Shown piece by piece: positions 52,361 through 60,804 of a stretch of DNA of 64,000 bases. The stretch's first letter is position 1. Every line of letters starts with the position of its first letter. The stretch spans positions 248,001 to 312,000 of the forward strand of contig NZ_JAJPWV010000003.1 in assembly GCF_021215455.1 (NCBI RefSeq). Reading direction: 5' to 3'. The DNA comes from Mucilaginibacter roseus. Lineage in GTDB: Bacteria > Bacteroidota > Bacteroidia > Sphingobacteriales > Sphingobacteriaceae. The position numbers were made by a program, and so were the translations under genes. The notes below the pieces were generated by a model, which saw only the letters and a list, made by a program, of their open reading frames with translations, made no database searches and had not been told where the DNA came from.

Positions 52361-53896
52361 TTAATTAAGGGGAAGCGTAAAGTTAAAGGTCGATCCTTTG
52401 CCGTATTCACTATCAACCCAAAGGCTGCCGCCGTGGTTTTTGATGATCTGCTCGCAGATATAAAGACCTATACCCATGCCCGGAAAGTGCTTTTGCGTTT
52501 CCGACGAACGGTAAAAGCGCTCAAATATTTTTTTCTGATCTGCCGGACTTATGCCAAGCCCGTAATCCTTTACCGATAGCTTTACATAATCGCCCACTAC
52601 GGCCAGATGCACATCAATATCCGTCGAATCCGGAGAGTATTTTATGGCGTTTGATAGCAGGTTGCTCACCACCTGGCTTAGTTGTGACTCATCGCCCCGG
52701 TATTTTATACCTGTTCGGCCGCTTAAGTGAATGCGGTGGTTGGATGATGCCGCCTGCAGGCTGTCAACCATTTCAGTCACCATTTCATCCAAATCAAACT
52801 GCTCTTTAACCAGGGTAATGTTACCGGTTTGTATGCGTGATACTTCCAGTAACTCCTGTATCAGGTTATTGAGTTTGTCGGCATGCCTCGCGGTCTTCTT
52901 GATAATGTCCTTCAACTTCTCGCTCGACTCCGGCGGCAGCAAACGCTCCATAATCTGAATATATCCTTTAATAGTAGTTAAAGGTGTTTTAAGCTCGTGG
53001 CTGGCAACAGACAGGAAATCGTCCTTACGCTGTTCAATTGCCCGGCGCTCGGTTATATCTTCAATAGCCAATAGTATACGGTCCTTATACTCGCCTTCCA
53101 GCTCTATGCGGTGCGCGTTTAACAGCATCAGCTTTCTGCCGATGTGCGGAAAATTATGCTCCACCTCAAAGTCAAGTACTGGGTTATTTGTTGGTAATAT
53201 TTTTTCTAACAGCTCTTTAAGTTTAGGAATATTCCATTGGCCGTTACCCAGATCATACAGGCTTTTATCTTCTGTTTCTGACAGGCTTACCTTAAATGTG
53301 TTCAAAAAATGCTGATTCGCGCTGATCACTTTCAGGCCGGGGTCAAGCACCAGCAAGCTTTCCCTTACCGTTTGTACAATACTTTCCAGATACTCTCTGC
53401 TCGCATTTAATTCGTTGGTGCGCTCGGTTATCTTTTGTTCCCGCAGTTGCTTTTCGTGCTTTAAATCTTCCTCGGCCTTTTTTCGGCGGGTAACATCATG
53501 CTGTACGCCTACGAAATGGGTTATATTCCCATCCGGAGATTTGATAGGCGATACATATAGTTCGTTCCAGAACAGCTCGCCATCCTTGCGGTAGTTTCTT
53601 ATCTCTACTGATATGTTTTGACCTTTTTTTACGGCTTCCCTTATTTTATCGCGTTCGGGCTGCTGCCGGTCATCTGCCTGCAAAAACCGACAATTGTGTC
53701 CAATAATATCATTCCGTTTATAACCGGTCATTTTCTCAAACGAGCTGTTACAATAGATAATCGGGTTATCAGGAAGCTGATTATCTGTAATAATTATACC
53801 GGATACACTGGAATCTAAAGCCGCCTTAATAAGCGTAAGGCTTATTGAATTATCTGAATCACGGGGTAACTGATCGGCTTTAAACGTATTTTCCAT
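52361..53896 (-). CDS. LOV-PAS sensor histidine kinase (predicted blue-light receptor)
   Basis: 511 residues, no membrane segments. LOV domain about residues 20-142 with the flavin signature GHNCRFLQ (C69 forms the light adduct in known LOV proteins), N101 (RNYRKDGE), N111 (FWNELYVSP) and Q132 (FVGVQHDVT): the full set of FMN contacts. A coiled linker leads to a second PAS domain (about 168-285), then HisKA with H300 (FLSVASHELKTPLTTI) and HATPase with NLLSNAIKYS, DYGLGIS and GMGIGLYI. The operon partner is a single-domain response regulator. Cytoplasmic blue-light control is a strong prediction; the output is unknown. Confidence 0.93.
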   Translation of the reverse strand: MENTFKADQLPRDSDNSISLTLIKAALDSSVSGIIITDNQLPDNPIIYCNSSFEKMTGYKRNDIIGHNCRFLQADDRQQPERDKIREAVKKGQNISVEIRNYRKDGELFWNELYVSPIKSPDGNITHFVGVQHDVTRRKKAEEDLKHEKQLREQKITERTNELNASREYLESIVQTVRESLLVLDPGLKVISANQHFLNTFKVSLSETEDKSLYDLGNGQWNIPKLKELLEKILPTNNPVLDFEVEHNFPHIGRKLMLLNAHRIELEGEYKDRILLAIEDITERRAIEQRKDDFLSVASHELKTPLTTIKGYIQIMERLLPPESSEKLKDIIKKTARHADKLNNLIQELLEVSRIQTGNITLVKEQFDLDEMVTEMVDSLQAASSNHRIHLSGRTGIKYRGDESQLSQVVSNLLSNAIKYSPDSTDIDVHLAVVGDYVKLSVKDYGLGISPADQKKIFERFYRSSETQKHFPGMGIGLYICEQIIKNHGGSLWVDSEYGKGSTFNFTLPLN

Positions 53897-54001
53897 ACTT
53901 TGACAAATAATATTCCCAGATGCGAGTTAAGGAATAAGTGTTTGCCCAACTGCTGGTTTATGCAGTATTATCAAAAAACGTTCCAGTATATAACTATCCT
54001 G

Positions 54002-55225
54002 TTACATTGAGTTCACTTTAAGCGCATCGTCAGCCTGGTTGTAATCCGGCAGCTCTATTTCCTGCTTGGGCTGCTGCTTATTGTTACTACCCAAACTGCT
54101 GAGCCACTTCACCGGCCTGCTGCCAAAAATCCGGTAAAATCCATTGAGTACAGATACCCCAAACTTTGAAGTTGGATAAACCAAACCGGGAATACCGGGC
54201 GGCAGTTTCTGACATTTTTCGGCATATGGGCGCATAAGTTTTTCATAGTTGGCAAATGCCGCCTGATGCGTAAGGGCCGTTGCCAGTTCCCCCGCCAGTA
54301 TATATGCACCTGCTATCGCCAAATCAGTGCCTTTACCGGCTATCGGCGTGGCGCAGTAGGCTGCATCGCCTACTAAAACTACACGGCCCTTGCTCCATTC
54401 AGATGCTTTTACTTGGCTAACCCGGTCTAAATAAAGGTCGTCAGTAGCTTCGATTTCGCTGATCAATCTTTCAGACTCCCAACCACTGCCTTTTATACGC
54501 GCTATCAGCGCTTGCTTTAGCTGGGATAGGTTCATTCCCCTATACTCGTTCTCTTCGGCCAGCATGGTTATTGACGCGCGGGTAGTGCCGTAATTATCGG
54601 GCCGTAAAATATAGACTATTCCACGTGGCGCATTACACCACCGCGCCCAGCGCGAATCAGTCGGCTGCTTTTTAACGGTTAAGTAAGCTGTATAAAGGCC
54701 AAGATATTTGAACCGGGTTTCATCCCCAAATATCAGCTTGCGCGTACCTGAACCTATGCCTTCGGCTACTATCAACATATCAAAGATTTCGGTTTTGCCG
54801 CTTTTAAACGTCACCTTCATCTCATCTTCTGCCTGTGCAACGGCGGTAACATAATCGCCAAAGCGGTAGTGTACATTATTGCGGGTGTGCTCATATAATA
54901 TATTGACCAGATCGCCACGTAAAATTTCCAGATCTTGGGTCATGCTCATTGAACTTTCCTTCGGAAATTCAGCCAGCACTTCGTTCTCCGTATTCACAAA
55001 CTGAATACCTATTTCTGTAGTGTTGGCTTTTCGCACGGCATCTTCAAGCCCCATTTTACCGATTACCTCGCGGGCAGGGCCTTTTACATCAATATTTTGT
55101 CCACCAAGCCTTAATTCATCGGCACGTTCTACAACTGTTACTTCAAAACCGTAATAATTAAGCCAGTAGGCAAGTGCAGGGCCGGCAATGCTGGCGCCGG
55201 TAATCAGTATCTTCTTATTTTTCAT
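54002..55225 (-). CDS. FAD-dependent monooxygenase (TetX/aromatic hydroxylase type)
   Basis: 407 residues. FAD dinucleotide motif ILITGASIAGPALAYWL (6-22), arginine-bearing ERADELRLGGQNIDVKG, and the GDAAYCATPIAGKGTDLAIAGAY block (about 297-320) that binds the FAD pyrophosphate. It is similar in layout to TetX and PgaE-type hydroxylases, which oxidise aromatic or tetracycline-like molecules with NADPH and oxygen. The substrate is not known. Its start overlaps the end of an AraC regulator by 11 bp, so regulator and enzyme form one operon and the AraC protein probably controls it. Confidence 0.9.
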   Translation of the reverse strand: MKNKKILITGASIAGPALAYWLNYYGFEVTVVERADELRLGGQNIDVKGPAREVIGKMGLEDAVRKANTTEIGIQFVNTENEVLAEFPKESSMSMTQDLEILRGDLVNILYEHTRNNVHYRFGDYVTAVAQAEDEMKVTFKSGKTEIFDMLIVAEGIGSGTRKLIFGDETRFKYLGLYTAYLTVKKQPTDSRWARWCNAPRGIVYILRPDNYGTTRASITMLAEENEYRGMNLSQLKQALIARIKGSGWESERLISEIEATDDLYLDRVSQVKASEWSKGRVVLVGDAAYCATPIAGKGTDLAIAGAYILAGELATALTHQAAFANYEKLMRPYAEKCQKLPPGIPGLVYPTSKFGVSVLNGFYRIFGSRPVKWLSSLGSNNKQQPKQEIELPDYNQADDALKVNSM

Positions 55226-56138
55226 GTATGATTAATTGATCGGCATTAAATTGAGTCCCTCTGTTAGCATAATCGCTTTTATGATCTGTTTTCCGATACG
55301 CTACCGGAGACATGCCGCATACCTTGCCAAATAGCCTGATAAAGTATCGGTGATCCTGATAACCCAGGACGAAAGCAATTTCTTTTACACTTTTTGTACT
55401 GTATCGCAACAGCCGCTGCGCTTCGCCCATCACCTGCTGTTGGATGATATAAGTTGCAGAGTATCCGGTAGCGGCTTTAACCACATCATTAAGGTAACTT
55501 ACTGACAGGTTCATCATTGCGGCGTAACCAGCAGGCCTTTTATTTTTTATGTTATGGCTTTTTACAAGCGCGCTGAATTGCGCGGCTATTTGCGCTTGCC
55601 TTGAATTGCTCGGCTCGGTAACCAAAAGCGATTGGCGGCACAGATTGACTACATGATAACATACGGCATTTAGCAAAGCCTGCAATAGCTGCGGCTGAAA
55701 ATCTACCTGCGGTGTTTGCTGAGTTACCTTCCACAGAGAATTAAGCAAATCTTTAACAAAGCTAATATCCTCATCCTTTAATGTTATCAAGCTTATGGAG
55801 GGAGACTCCCGCTCCAAAGCGGCTGCAGCCAGCTGGTCAATCAGTTTGCTGTCAAAACTCATCACCCAGCCCGAAATATCAGACAAGCTTAGCAACCTGT
55901 GTACTTGCCCGGGCCTGATGATAAGCAACGAACCCGTCGCCATTTTAACATACTGAACGTCCACTTCGTAGGTGATGCTTCCTCTATCCAGTAAAAACAA
56001 CGAATAGTAATCGTGCCGGTGTGCATTAAAAATTTCCGATGCAGCATCCGTTTGCATAAACGATGCGCACATGGGCGCTATTAACACACCAAGCGGGGTT
56101 GCAGAAAGTTCTATTAAGTTGATGCGCTCCTTTTTCAT
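55215..56138 (-). CDS. AraC family transcriptional regulator
   Basis: 307 residues: an N-terminal cupin-like domain with HRHDYYSLFLLDRGSITYEVDV in segments and RPGQVHRLLSLSD, and a C-terminal double helix-turn-helix (MMNLSVSYLNDVVKAATG; VKEIAFVLGYQDHRYFIRLFGKVCGMSPVAYRK). The HRHD and FLLDRG blocks are typical of AraC proteins that sense small aromatic compounds. It overlaps the flavin monooxygenase gene downstream by 11 bp and is probably its regulator. The divergent antiporter gene lies 232 bp away; that region has no ORF worth calling. Confidence 0.9.
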   Translation of the reverse strand: MKKERINLIELSATPLGVLIAPMCASFMQTDAASEIFNAHRHDYYSLFLLDRGSITYEVDVQYVKMATGSLLIIRPGQVHRLLSLSDISGWVMSFDSKLIDQLAAAALERESPSISLITLKDEDISFVKDLLNSLWKVTQQTPQVDFQPQLLQALLNAVCYHVVNLCRQSLLVTEPSNSRQAQIAAQFSALVKSHNIKNKRPAGYAAMMNLSVSYLNDVVKAATGYSATYIIQQQVMGEAQRLLRYSTKSVKEIAFVLGYQDHRYFIRLFGKVCGMSPVAYRKTDHKSDYANRGTQFNADQLIIHEK

Positions 56139-56370
56139 TTATTATCAACTAATAACATCTGAATAACACAAGGGTTTAGCGTTGTTGTGCTACAAAACAC
56201 GGCATTATGTGGACGAAAAGCATATAGTTAAACATTAATAATAGCGCAACAGTGTCACCTCTTTCATTAAGGTTGTACGCACAGTATTTTTAAACTCTAA
56301 ACAAAACAGCGCTTAATACGCTTATAAAATACCGTTTGCGGCTATCGTAAACTGATTTTTCCCTAAATAA

Positions 56371-57621
56371 ATGCCTATGGATTTAATAATTATTATTACC
56401 GCTCTGTTAGCAATCAGCACAATTTTTAGTTTTATAAATGCCCGCTGGATAAAACTGCCCGGCGTTATCGGGGTGATGGTTTTAGCCATTGCAGCCGCTT
56501 TTATCACCGTAGTAGCCGGATCGGCCTTGCCGGGTTTCACTAAATTTATACTGGAACTTACCAACTCCATTGATTTCTCAAAAACGCTGCTGGATGTAAT
56601 GTTGGGCTTTCTACTTTTTGCCAGCGCGTTGCACTTTGACGTTAACAAGCTGCGCGAAAACCTGCGCGGCGTACTGCTGATCAGCACCGTTGGCGTTATA
56701 CTTTCAACCTTAATATTTGCCGGGTTGTTTTATGAGCTGCTGCATTTATGCGGTATGCAGATACCCTTTATTTACTGTTTGGTATTTGGCGCACTGATAT
56801 CGCCAACTGACGCCGTTGCCGTTGCCGCCTTGCTTTCCAAATCAAAAATGCCCGAAAGGCTGAAGACTATTATCTCCGGCGAATCACTGTTCAACGATGG
56901 TATAGGCATCGTTCTGTTTGTAAGCTTTTCGGAAGTGGCCAGCATACCCGAAAAGAATTTCTCGTTTACAGAGGCAGCAAAACTTTTCGGGCAGGAGGTT
57001 TTTGGCGGCTTACTTTTAGGAGGCGTACTGGGCTTAGCTGCTTACCGCATGATGCGGGTAATTACAGATTTCCAAACCATCGTGATGATATCGGTTACGC
57101 TGGTGCTTAGTATCGCGGCTATAGCCGGCATATTCCATGTATCGGCACCTTTGGCGGTAGTAGCCGCCGGCCTGCTCATAGGCAGCCATAGTTTTAACCG
57201 GCACGAATCAATAAGCCAGAGTGAAGACCTGGAGCGCATCTGGTCTCTGGCTGATGAGCTGCTTAATACCGTACTTTTTGTTTTGATTGGCCTGCAACTG
57301 GTAGCCATAGCGGTACGGCCTGATTATCTGCTCATCGGCGTGGCGGCTATTGTGATCCTGTTAGTAGCACGAATGCTAAGTATTGTTTTACCGGTAGCTT
57401 TTTTACGGCGAACGCTTGCGCTTGAATATAGCAGTGTAGCCATACTTACCTGGGGCGGGTTACGGGGCGGCATATCTGTCGCGCTTGCCCTGTCTCTGCC
57501 CGATTCGCCATACAAGCCACTGATACTTACGGCAGGATTTGTAATTGTGGTGTTCTCCATAGTTGCGCAGGGGTTAACGCTTAATAAGTTTATCAATATA
57601 CTGGTAAAAAAACCGGCGTAA
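56371..57621 (+). CDS. CPA1 family cation/proton antiporter (NhaP-type)
   Basis: 416 residues, about twelve membrane segments. Antiporter signatures are present: FALHFDVNKLREN-like region near 90 (ASALHFDVNKL), SPTDAVAVAALLSKSKMPERLKTIISGESLFNDGIGIVLF (in segments, about 148-190; includes the conserved TDAVAV and ESLFNDG), and GGLRGGISVALALSLP near 360. It exchanges Na+ or K+ for H+ at the inner membrane. It has no C-terminal RCK/TrkA domain. It is followed after 66 bp by a diadenylate-cyclase-like gene on the same strand, a suggestive neighbour because c-di-AMP controls several antiporters in other bacteria. Confidence 0.9.
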   Translation: MPMDLIIIITALLAISTIFSFINARWIKLPGVIGVMVLAIAAAFITVVAGSALPGFTKFILELTNSIDFSKTLLDVMLGFLLFASALHFDVNKLRENLRGVLLISTVGVILSTLIFAGLFYELLHLCGMQIPFIYCLVFGALISPTDAVAVAALLSKSKMPERLKTIISGESLFNDGIGIVLFVSFSEVASIPEKNFSFTEAAKLFGQEVFGGLLLGGVLGLAAYRMMRVITDFQTIVMISVTLVLSIAAIAGIFHVSAPLAVVAAGLLIGSHSFNRHESISQSEDLERIWSLADELLNTVLFVLIGLQLVAIAVRPDYLLIGVAAIVILLVARMLSIVLPVAFLRRTLALEYSSVAILTWGGLRGGISVALALSLPDSPYKPLILTAGFVIVVFSIVAQGLTLNKFINILVKKPA

Positions 57622-57687
57622 ACATTAATAGCCAAGCAATCCTATAACAGATGGTGTTCCGTATATATCAACATCAAACAAACAACA

Positions 57688-59034
57688 ATGGCACTAACCA
57701 ACGCTAAACCCAAGGATCTTGCGCTGCATGTGCTCGAAAAGCTCGAGCATAGCAACCTGGCGTTGCCATTGCCGCCCCTGGTAGTGCTGGAGTGTTTGTT
57801 TGAATGTGTGTTTTTCGCCAGTATGCGTACCGAGGAAAGCGACCTTGTGAAAGTTACCGTGACCTTAATAGATCCGGCTAACCCAGACCCTAAACCGCCC
57901 CGCAAATTAGTGCCTGAGCGCTGGAGCATCATTAAGTTCGACGTGCTGATGGAATTAACCATCAAAGCGCTGGTTAAGCTTTCAAAAGCGTCGGACCCAT
58001 CGAGCACCTCGCTGGCCGTATATTACGATGAGCATGGCAAGCTTTTTATATGGGGCATGATAGACCAGGCGCTGCATTACCAAAGTTTTTTAAATTATGA
58101 GTCGGAATCGGGTTCAGAGCAGCCCGGCCTGTTCCAGGTATCAGTAAGCGACATTGGAACGCTGGATGTGTTGTTTGATTATGAGCTACTGGCTACGTTG
58201 AAGCAAAATGTACTGGTTCCGCGTTACCTTGATGTATTCACTATCGGCCCCGTATCAAAAATACTGAAGGCAAACGCGGTCAACTTAAAAACGGATATCC
58301 GCGCTTTCCTCGCTGATAAACATCCGGATGAAGACTTTGAAGACTGGGAGACCTTTTTAGATGGCTTGTGGATTCAAACCCTGTCGCGGTTGCTGCTGCG
58401 CATTCAAAACTACCACCACGGCGGAGCATTGCTGATAACACACACGGATGTGGATGTGGATGTTGACATTAAATACCGGGTTACTTATGATAGATTAAAA
58501 AATGCTATTAGTAAGTATGCTGAAGAAACCATCAACAACTATGTAGCCGAAACTTTGATTGACGATCATATCGCCTCGGGTAAAAAAATGATGTCGAAAG
58601 ATTGGTATATCGAGGAGTCGCGCTCGTTGCTGGCCAAGCAAGGCATTGCTGACGAGATCAAGGGCTGCATATCCTTTCTGGCCTCGCATACCTGTGTAGA
58701 CGGCGTGCTGCTTTTCGCGCCGGACATGGTATCAAACGGTTTCGGCGGCGTATTGAAGGCACGCAGAACACCCAAAAAAATATATGTATCGCCAACAGCT
58801 ACGGCAACGCCTAAATCACTCGTAGCAGCCGACCCTAATCATTTCGGTACACGGCACCGCTCCATGATCGCCTATTGCTGGAACCACCCGGGCAGCCTGG
58901 GCCTGGTAATTTCTCAGGATGGCGATATACGCGCGTTTTACCGGATAGAGGAAAAGCTTATTATGTGGGAGAACATCAAAACACAACAGTTTATAAAAAG
59001 CCGCAAACTTAAACGCTCCGCTACCAATAAGTAG
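57688..59034 (+). CDS. diadenylate-cyclase (DisA_N-like) domain protein
   Basis: 448 residues, no membrane segment. The N-terminal 300 residues are an unfamiliar mixed domain; YHHGGALLITH near 242-252 resembles the sensor-type domains (DACNV and relatives) predicted to accompany DAC domains. The C-terminal domain (about 310-420) has the two motifs of diadenylate cyclases: DGV at 338-340 (usually DGA) and GTRHR at 387-391, followed by VISQDGDIRAF where DisA has VSE...I. It may synthesise c-di-AMP or bind it; valine in place of the DGA alanine leaves activity open. It follows the antiporter gene by 66 bp. Confidence 0.75.
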   Translation: MALTNAKPKDLALHVLEKLEHSNLALPLPPLVVLECLFECVFFASMRTEESDLVKVTVTLIDPANPDPKPPRKLVPERWSIIKFDVLMELTIKALVKLSKASDPSSTSLAVYYDEHGKLFIWGMIDQALHYQSFLNYESESGSEQPGLFQVSVSDIGTLDVLFDYELLATLKQNVLVPRYLDVFTIGPVSKILKANAVNLKTDIRAFLADKHPDEDFEDWETFLDGLWIQTLSRLLLRIQNYHHGGALLITHTDVDVDVDIKYRVTYDRLKNAISKYAEETINNYVAETLIDDHIASGKKMMSKDWYIEESRSLLAKQGIADEIKGCISFLASHTCVDGVLLFAPDMVSNGFGGVLKARRTPKKIYVSPTATATPKSLVAADPNHFGTRHRSMIAYCWNHPGSLGLVISQDGDIRAFYRIEEKLIMWENIKTQQFIKSRKLKRSATNK

Positions 59035-59125
59035 GGTTATTTGATGCTGGCATCAATTATTTACTTGGCCTTAACACATAATTGAAACACTAAGGTTTTA
59101 TATAGATCATGTTACAAATTGATCT

Positions 59126-59665
59126 ATGAAAAACAAACATTATATTATGCTTGGCCTTGCGGGCGCTGCAGCAGCTGCAATTGCGCTCAGCCTGTCGTCA
59201 TGCGTTTCAATCCCTAAAGGTGCAAGGGCGGTTACACCTTTCAACAAAAACAAATATCTGGGCACGTGGTACGAGATCGCGCGTATGGATTTTAGATTTG
59301 AAAAAGGTTTGGAGCAGGTTACGGCCACCTATTCCTTACTTGATGATAAAACTATCCGTGTTGACAATAAAGGTTACAAAACCAAGGACGGCGAGTGGAA
59401 ACAAAGCATAGGTAAAGCTAAGCCGGCTGGCGAGCCAAACGAGGGCAGATTAAAGGTATCTTTCTTCGGCCCGTTTTATGCCGGTTACAACGTAATAGCT
59501 ATTGACCCCGACTATCAATATGCTTTGATTGCCGGCAACAACCTCAAATACCTTTGGCTGCTATCCCGCGAGAAAACAATGCCTGAAGCAGTTAAACAAA
59601 ATTACCTGGAAAAAGCGCGGGCGCTGGGCTACGATACCAATAAACTGGTTTGGACAAAACAATAA
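59126..59665 (+). CDS. blc: lipocalin family lipoprotein
   Basis: 179 residues. A signal with lipobox-like LSLSSC (cysteine about residue 27), then the lipocalin signature YLGTWYEIARMDFRFEKGLE (GxW motif) near 48-67, and beta-strand blocks: YNVIAIDPDYQYALIAGN, LWLLSREKTMPEA. It matches bacterial Blc, an outer-membrane lipocalin that binds lipids or fatty acids, made under envelope stress. Single gene, 91 bp after the DAC-like gene. The signal and GxW motif make the family clear. Confidence 0.92.
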   Translation: MKNKHYIMLGLAGAAAAAIALSLSSCVSIPKGARAVTPFNKNKYLGTWYEIARMDFRFEKGLEQVTATYSLLDDKTIRVDNKGYKTKDGEWKQSIGKAKPAGEPNEGRLKVSFFGPFYAGYNVIAIDPDYQYALIAGNNLKYLWLLSREKTMPEAVKQNYLEKARALGYDTNKLVWTKQ

Positions 59666-59696
59666 AACTTAATTTAAGAAGATATTGATTTTAAAA

Positions 59697-59741
59697 ACGT
59701 CCGGCTTAAAGAGCATACCAATGCTTTTCCAAGCCGGACGT
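59697..59741. terminator. bidirectional terminator between lipocalin and phosphoesterase
   Basis: 11-bp perfect stem ACGTCCGGCTT (59697-59707)/AAGCCGGACGT (59731-59741) with an inner pairing of GCAT/ATGC. On the minus strand it is followed by TTTTTAAAA, so it serves the phosphoesterase gene; it also closes the lipocalin transcript. Confidence 0.75.
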
Positions 59742-59757
59742 CTTCATTAAGGTAATC

Positions 59758-60738
59758 TTAATTGTTGATAGTTATCTTTTTCAAAACTTTACCTTTTCTG
59801 TCAATAGCCTGCATGAGTAATGTTTTATCCGTAAGGGAAAAAATCATAAACCCTTGAATTGGAGCGAAAAAATCCACCGGCCCGCGTGGTATTAGCTCTT
59901 CGTTGGCTTCACTCCCCGCGCCTGAAATAAAGTGATGCGTAAACTTTTGTGGCGGATGATAATATTGCAAATGATGTTCATGGCCTGACAGATAAATGTT
60001 TACCTTGTATTTTTCAAACAAACCTTCGAGTGAGTAGCGCATCTCCGGCTTGTTAAGCGCCCGGTTACCGGCCGTGTACAACGGGTGATGCCCGATTACT
60101 ATTTTCCACTTGATGGTTGAACTGGTATCGGCCAATACTTTTTCGAGCCATTGTTTTTGCTTGGTGCTGTCCTGCTTTATCAGTTCATCGCGGTAGGAGC
60201 TATTGTATGACGATGGCTCAAGCGGGTTGGTGTCAATAAACACGAACAAAGCCTCGGCATTTTTACCTACACGACGCTTAAACGAGTAATACCGCGCGGG
60301 CATGTTCCAGCGCCCGCTTACCTGCGAGTAATCTACCTCGGCCTGCGGGTTTTGATGATAATCATGGTTACCCAGCACGGCATACCAGGGGCGATGCAGC
60401 GGATACTGGTAAAACACATTTTCAAACGACAGGTTCCATAGCGGGTCGTGCACGCTTTTTACACCGTCCGGGTAAATATTATCGCCTGTGGCTACAATAA
60501 ATTCAGCATTTACACCGGTTACTGCTTTGGCCAGGTTAGAAGCCATATCTTTTTGAAAATACTCGCCTCCGCGGCCAAAATCGCCAACAGCTGCAAATTC
60601 CAACGCGCCGTCCACGCTCTCCTGCCCTTTAATATAGCCCCCGCGGTAACCTTTTACATATTCGGCCTTATAATCTTTAGTTTGGCAAAAAGCCTGACCA
60701 GCCAAAGCCAGCAGCGCAACGCATAATACTATCTTCAT
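59758..60738 (-). CDS. secreted metallophosphoesterase (acid-phosphatase type)
   Basis: 326 residues, signal peptide (VLCVALLALAGQAFCQ). Two-metal phosphoesterase motifs in order: AVGDFGRGG (about 50-58), ATGDNIYPDG (about 83-92), LGNHDYHQ (about 122-129), IGHHPLYTAG (about 216-225), SGHEHHLQYY (about 254-263). The pattern is that of tartrate-resistant (type 5) purple acid phosphatases. It is probably periplasmic. It lies 66 bp after susD on the same strand with a hairpin between, so it may belong to the same uptake locus and release phosphate from an imported or surface substrate (inference). Confidence 0.9.
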   Translation of the reverse strand: MKIVLCVALLALAGQAFCQTKDYKAEYVKGYRGGYIKGQESVDGALEFAAVGDFGRGGEYFQKDMASNLAKAVTGVNAEFIVATGDNIYPDGVKSVHDPLWNLSFENVFYQYPLHRPWYAVLGNHDYHQNPQAEVDYSQVSGRWNMPARYYSFKRRVGKNAEALFVFIDTNPLEPSSYNSSYRDELIKQDSTKQKQWLEKVLADTSSTIKWKIVIGHHPLYTAGNRALNKPEMRYSLEGLFEKYKVNIYLSGHEHHLQYYHPPQKFTHHFISGAGSEANEELIPRGPVDFFAPIQGFMIFSLTDKTLLMQAIDRKGKVLKKITINN

Positions 60739-60753
60739 AACTTTTTAAAATAC

Positions 60754-60784
60754 TATAGCCCCGCTACAATGCAGCAGGGCTATA
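60754..60784 (-). terminator. hairpin between susD and phosphoesterase genes
   Basis: Stem TATAGCCCCGCT (60754-60765)/AGCAGGGCTATA (60773-60784) with one mismatch, loop of 7; on the minus strand it is followed by GTATTTTAAAA. Probably a partial terminator, so the phosphoesterase is made at a lower level than SusCD or from its own promoter. Confidence 0.55.
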
Positions 60785-60804
60785 ATTTAATTACTTTTAT
60801 TTAA

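Noticed and set aside
58438..58470. Short GATGTG repeat giving a DVDVDVD stretch in the DAC-like protein
   Set aside because: A few codons of low complexity within an intact frame; no sign of slippage or regulation.
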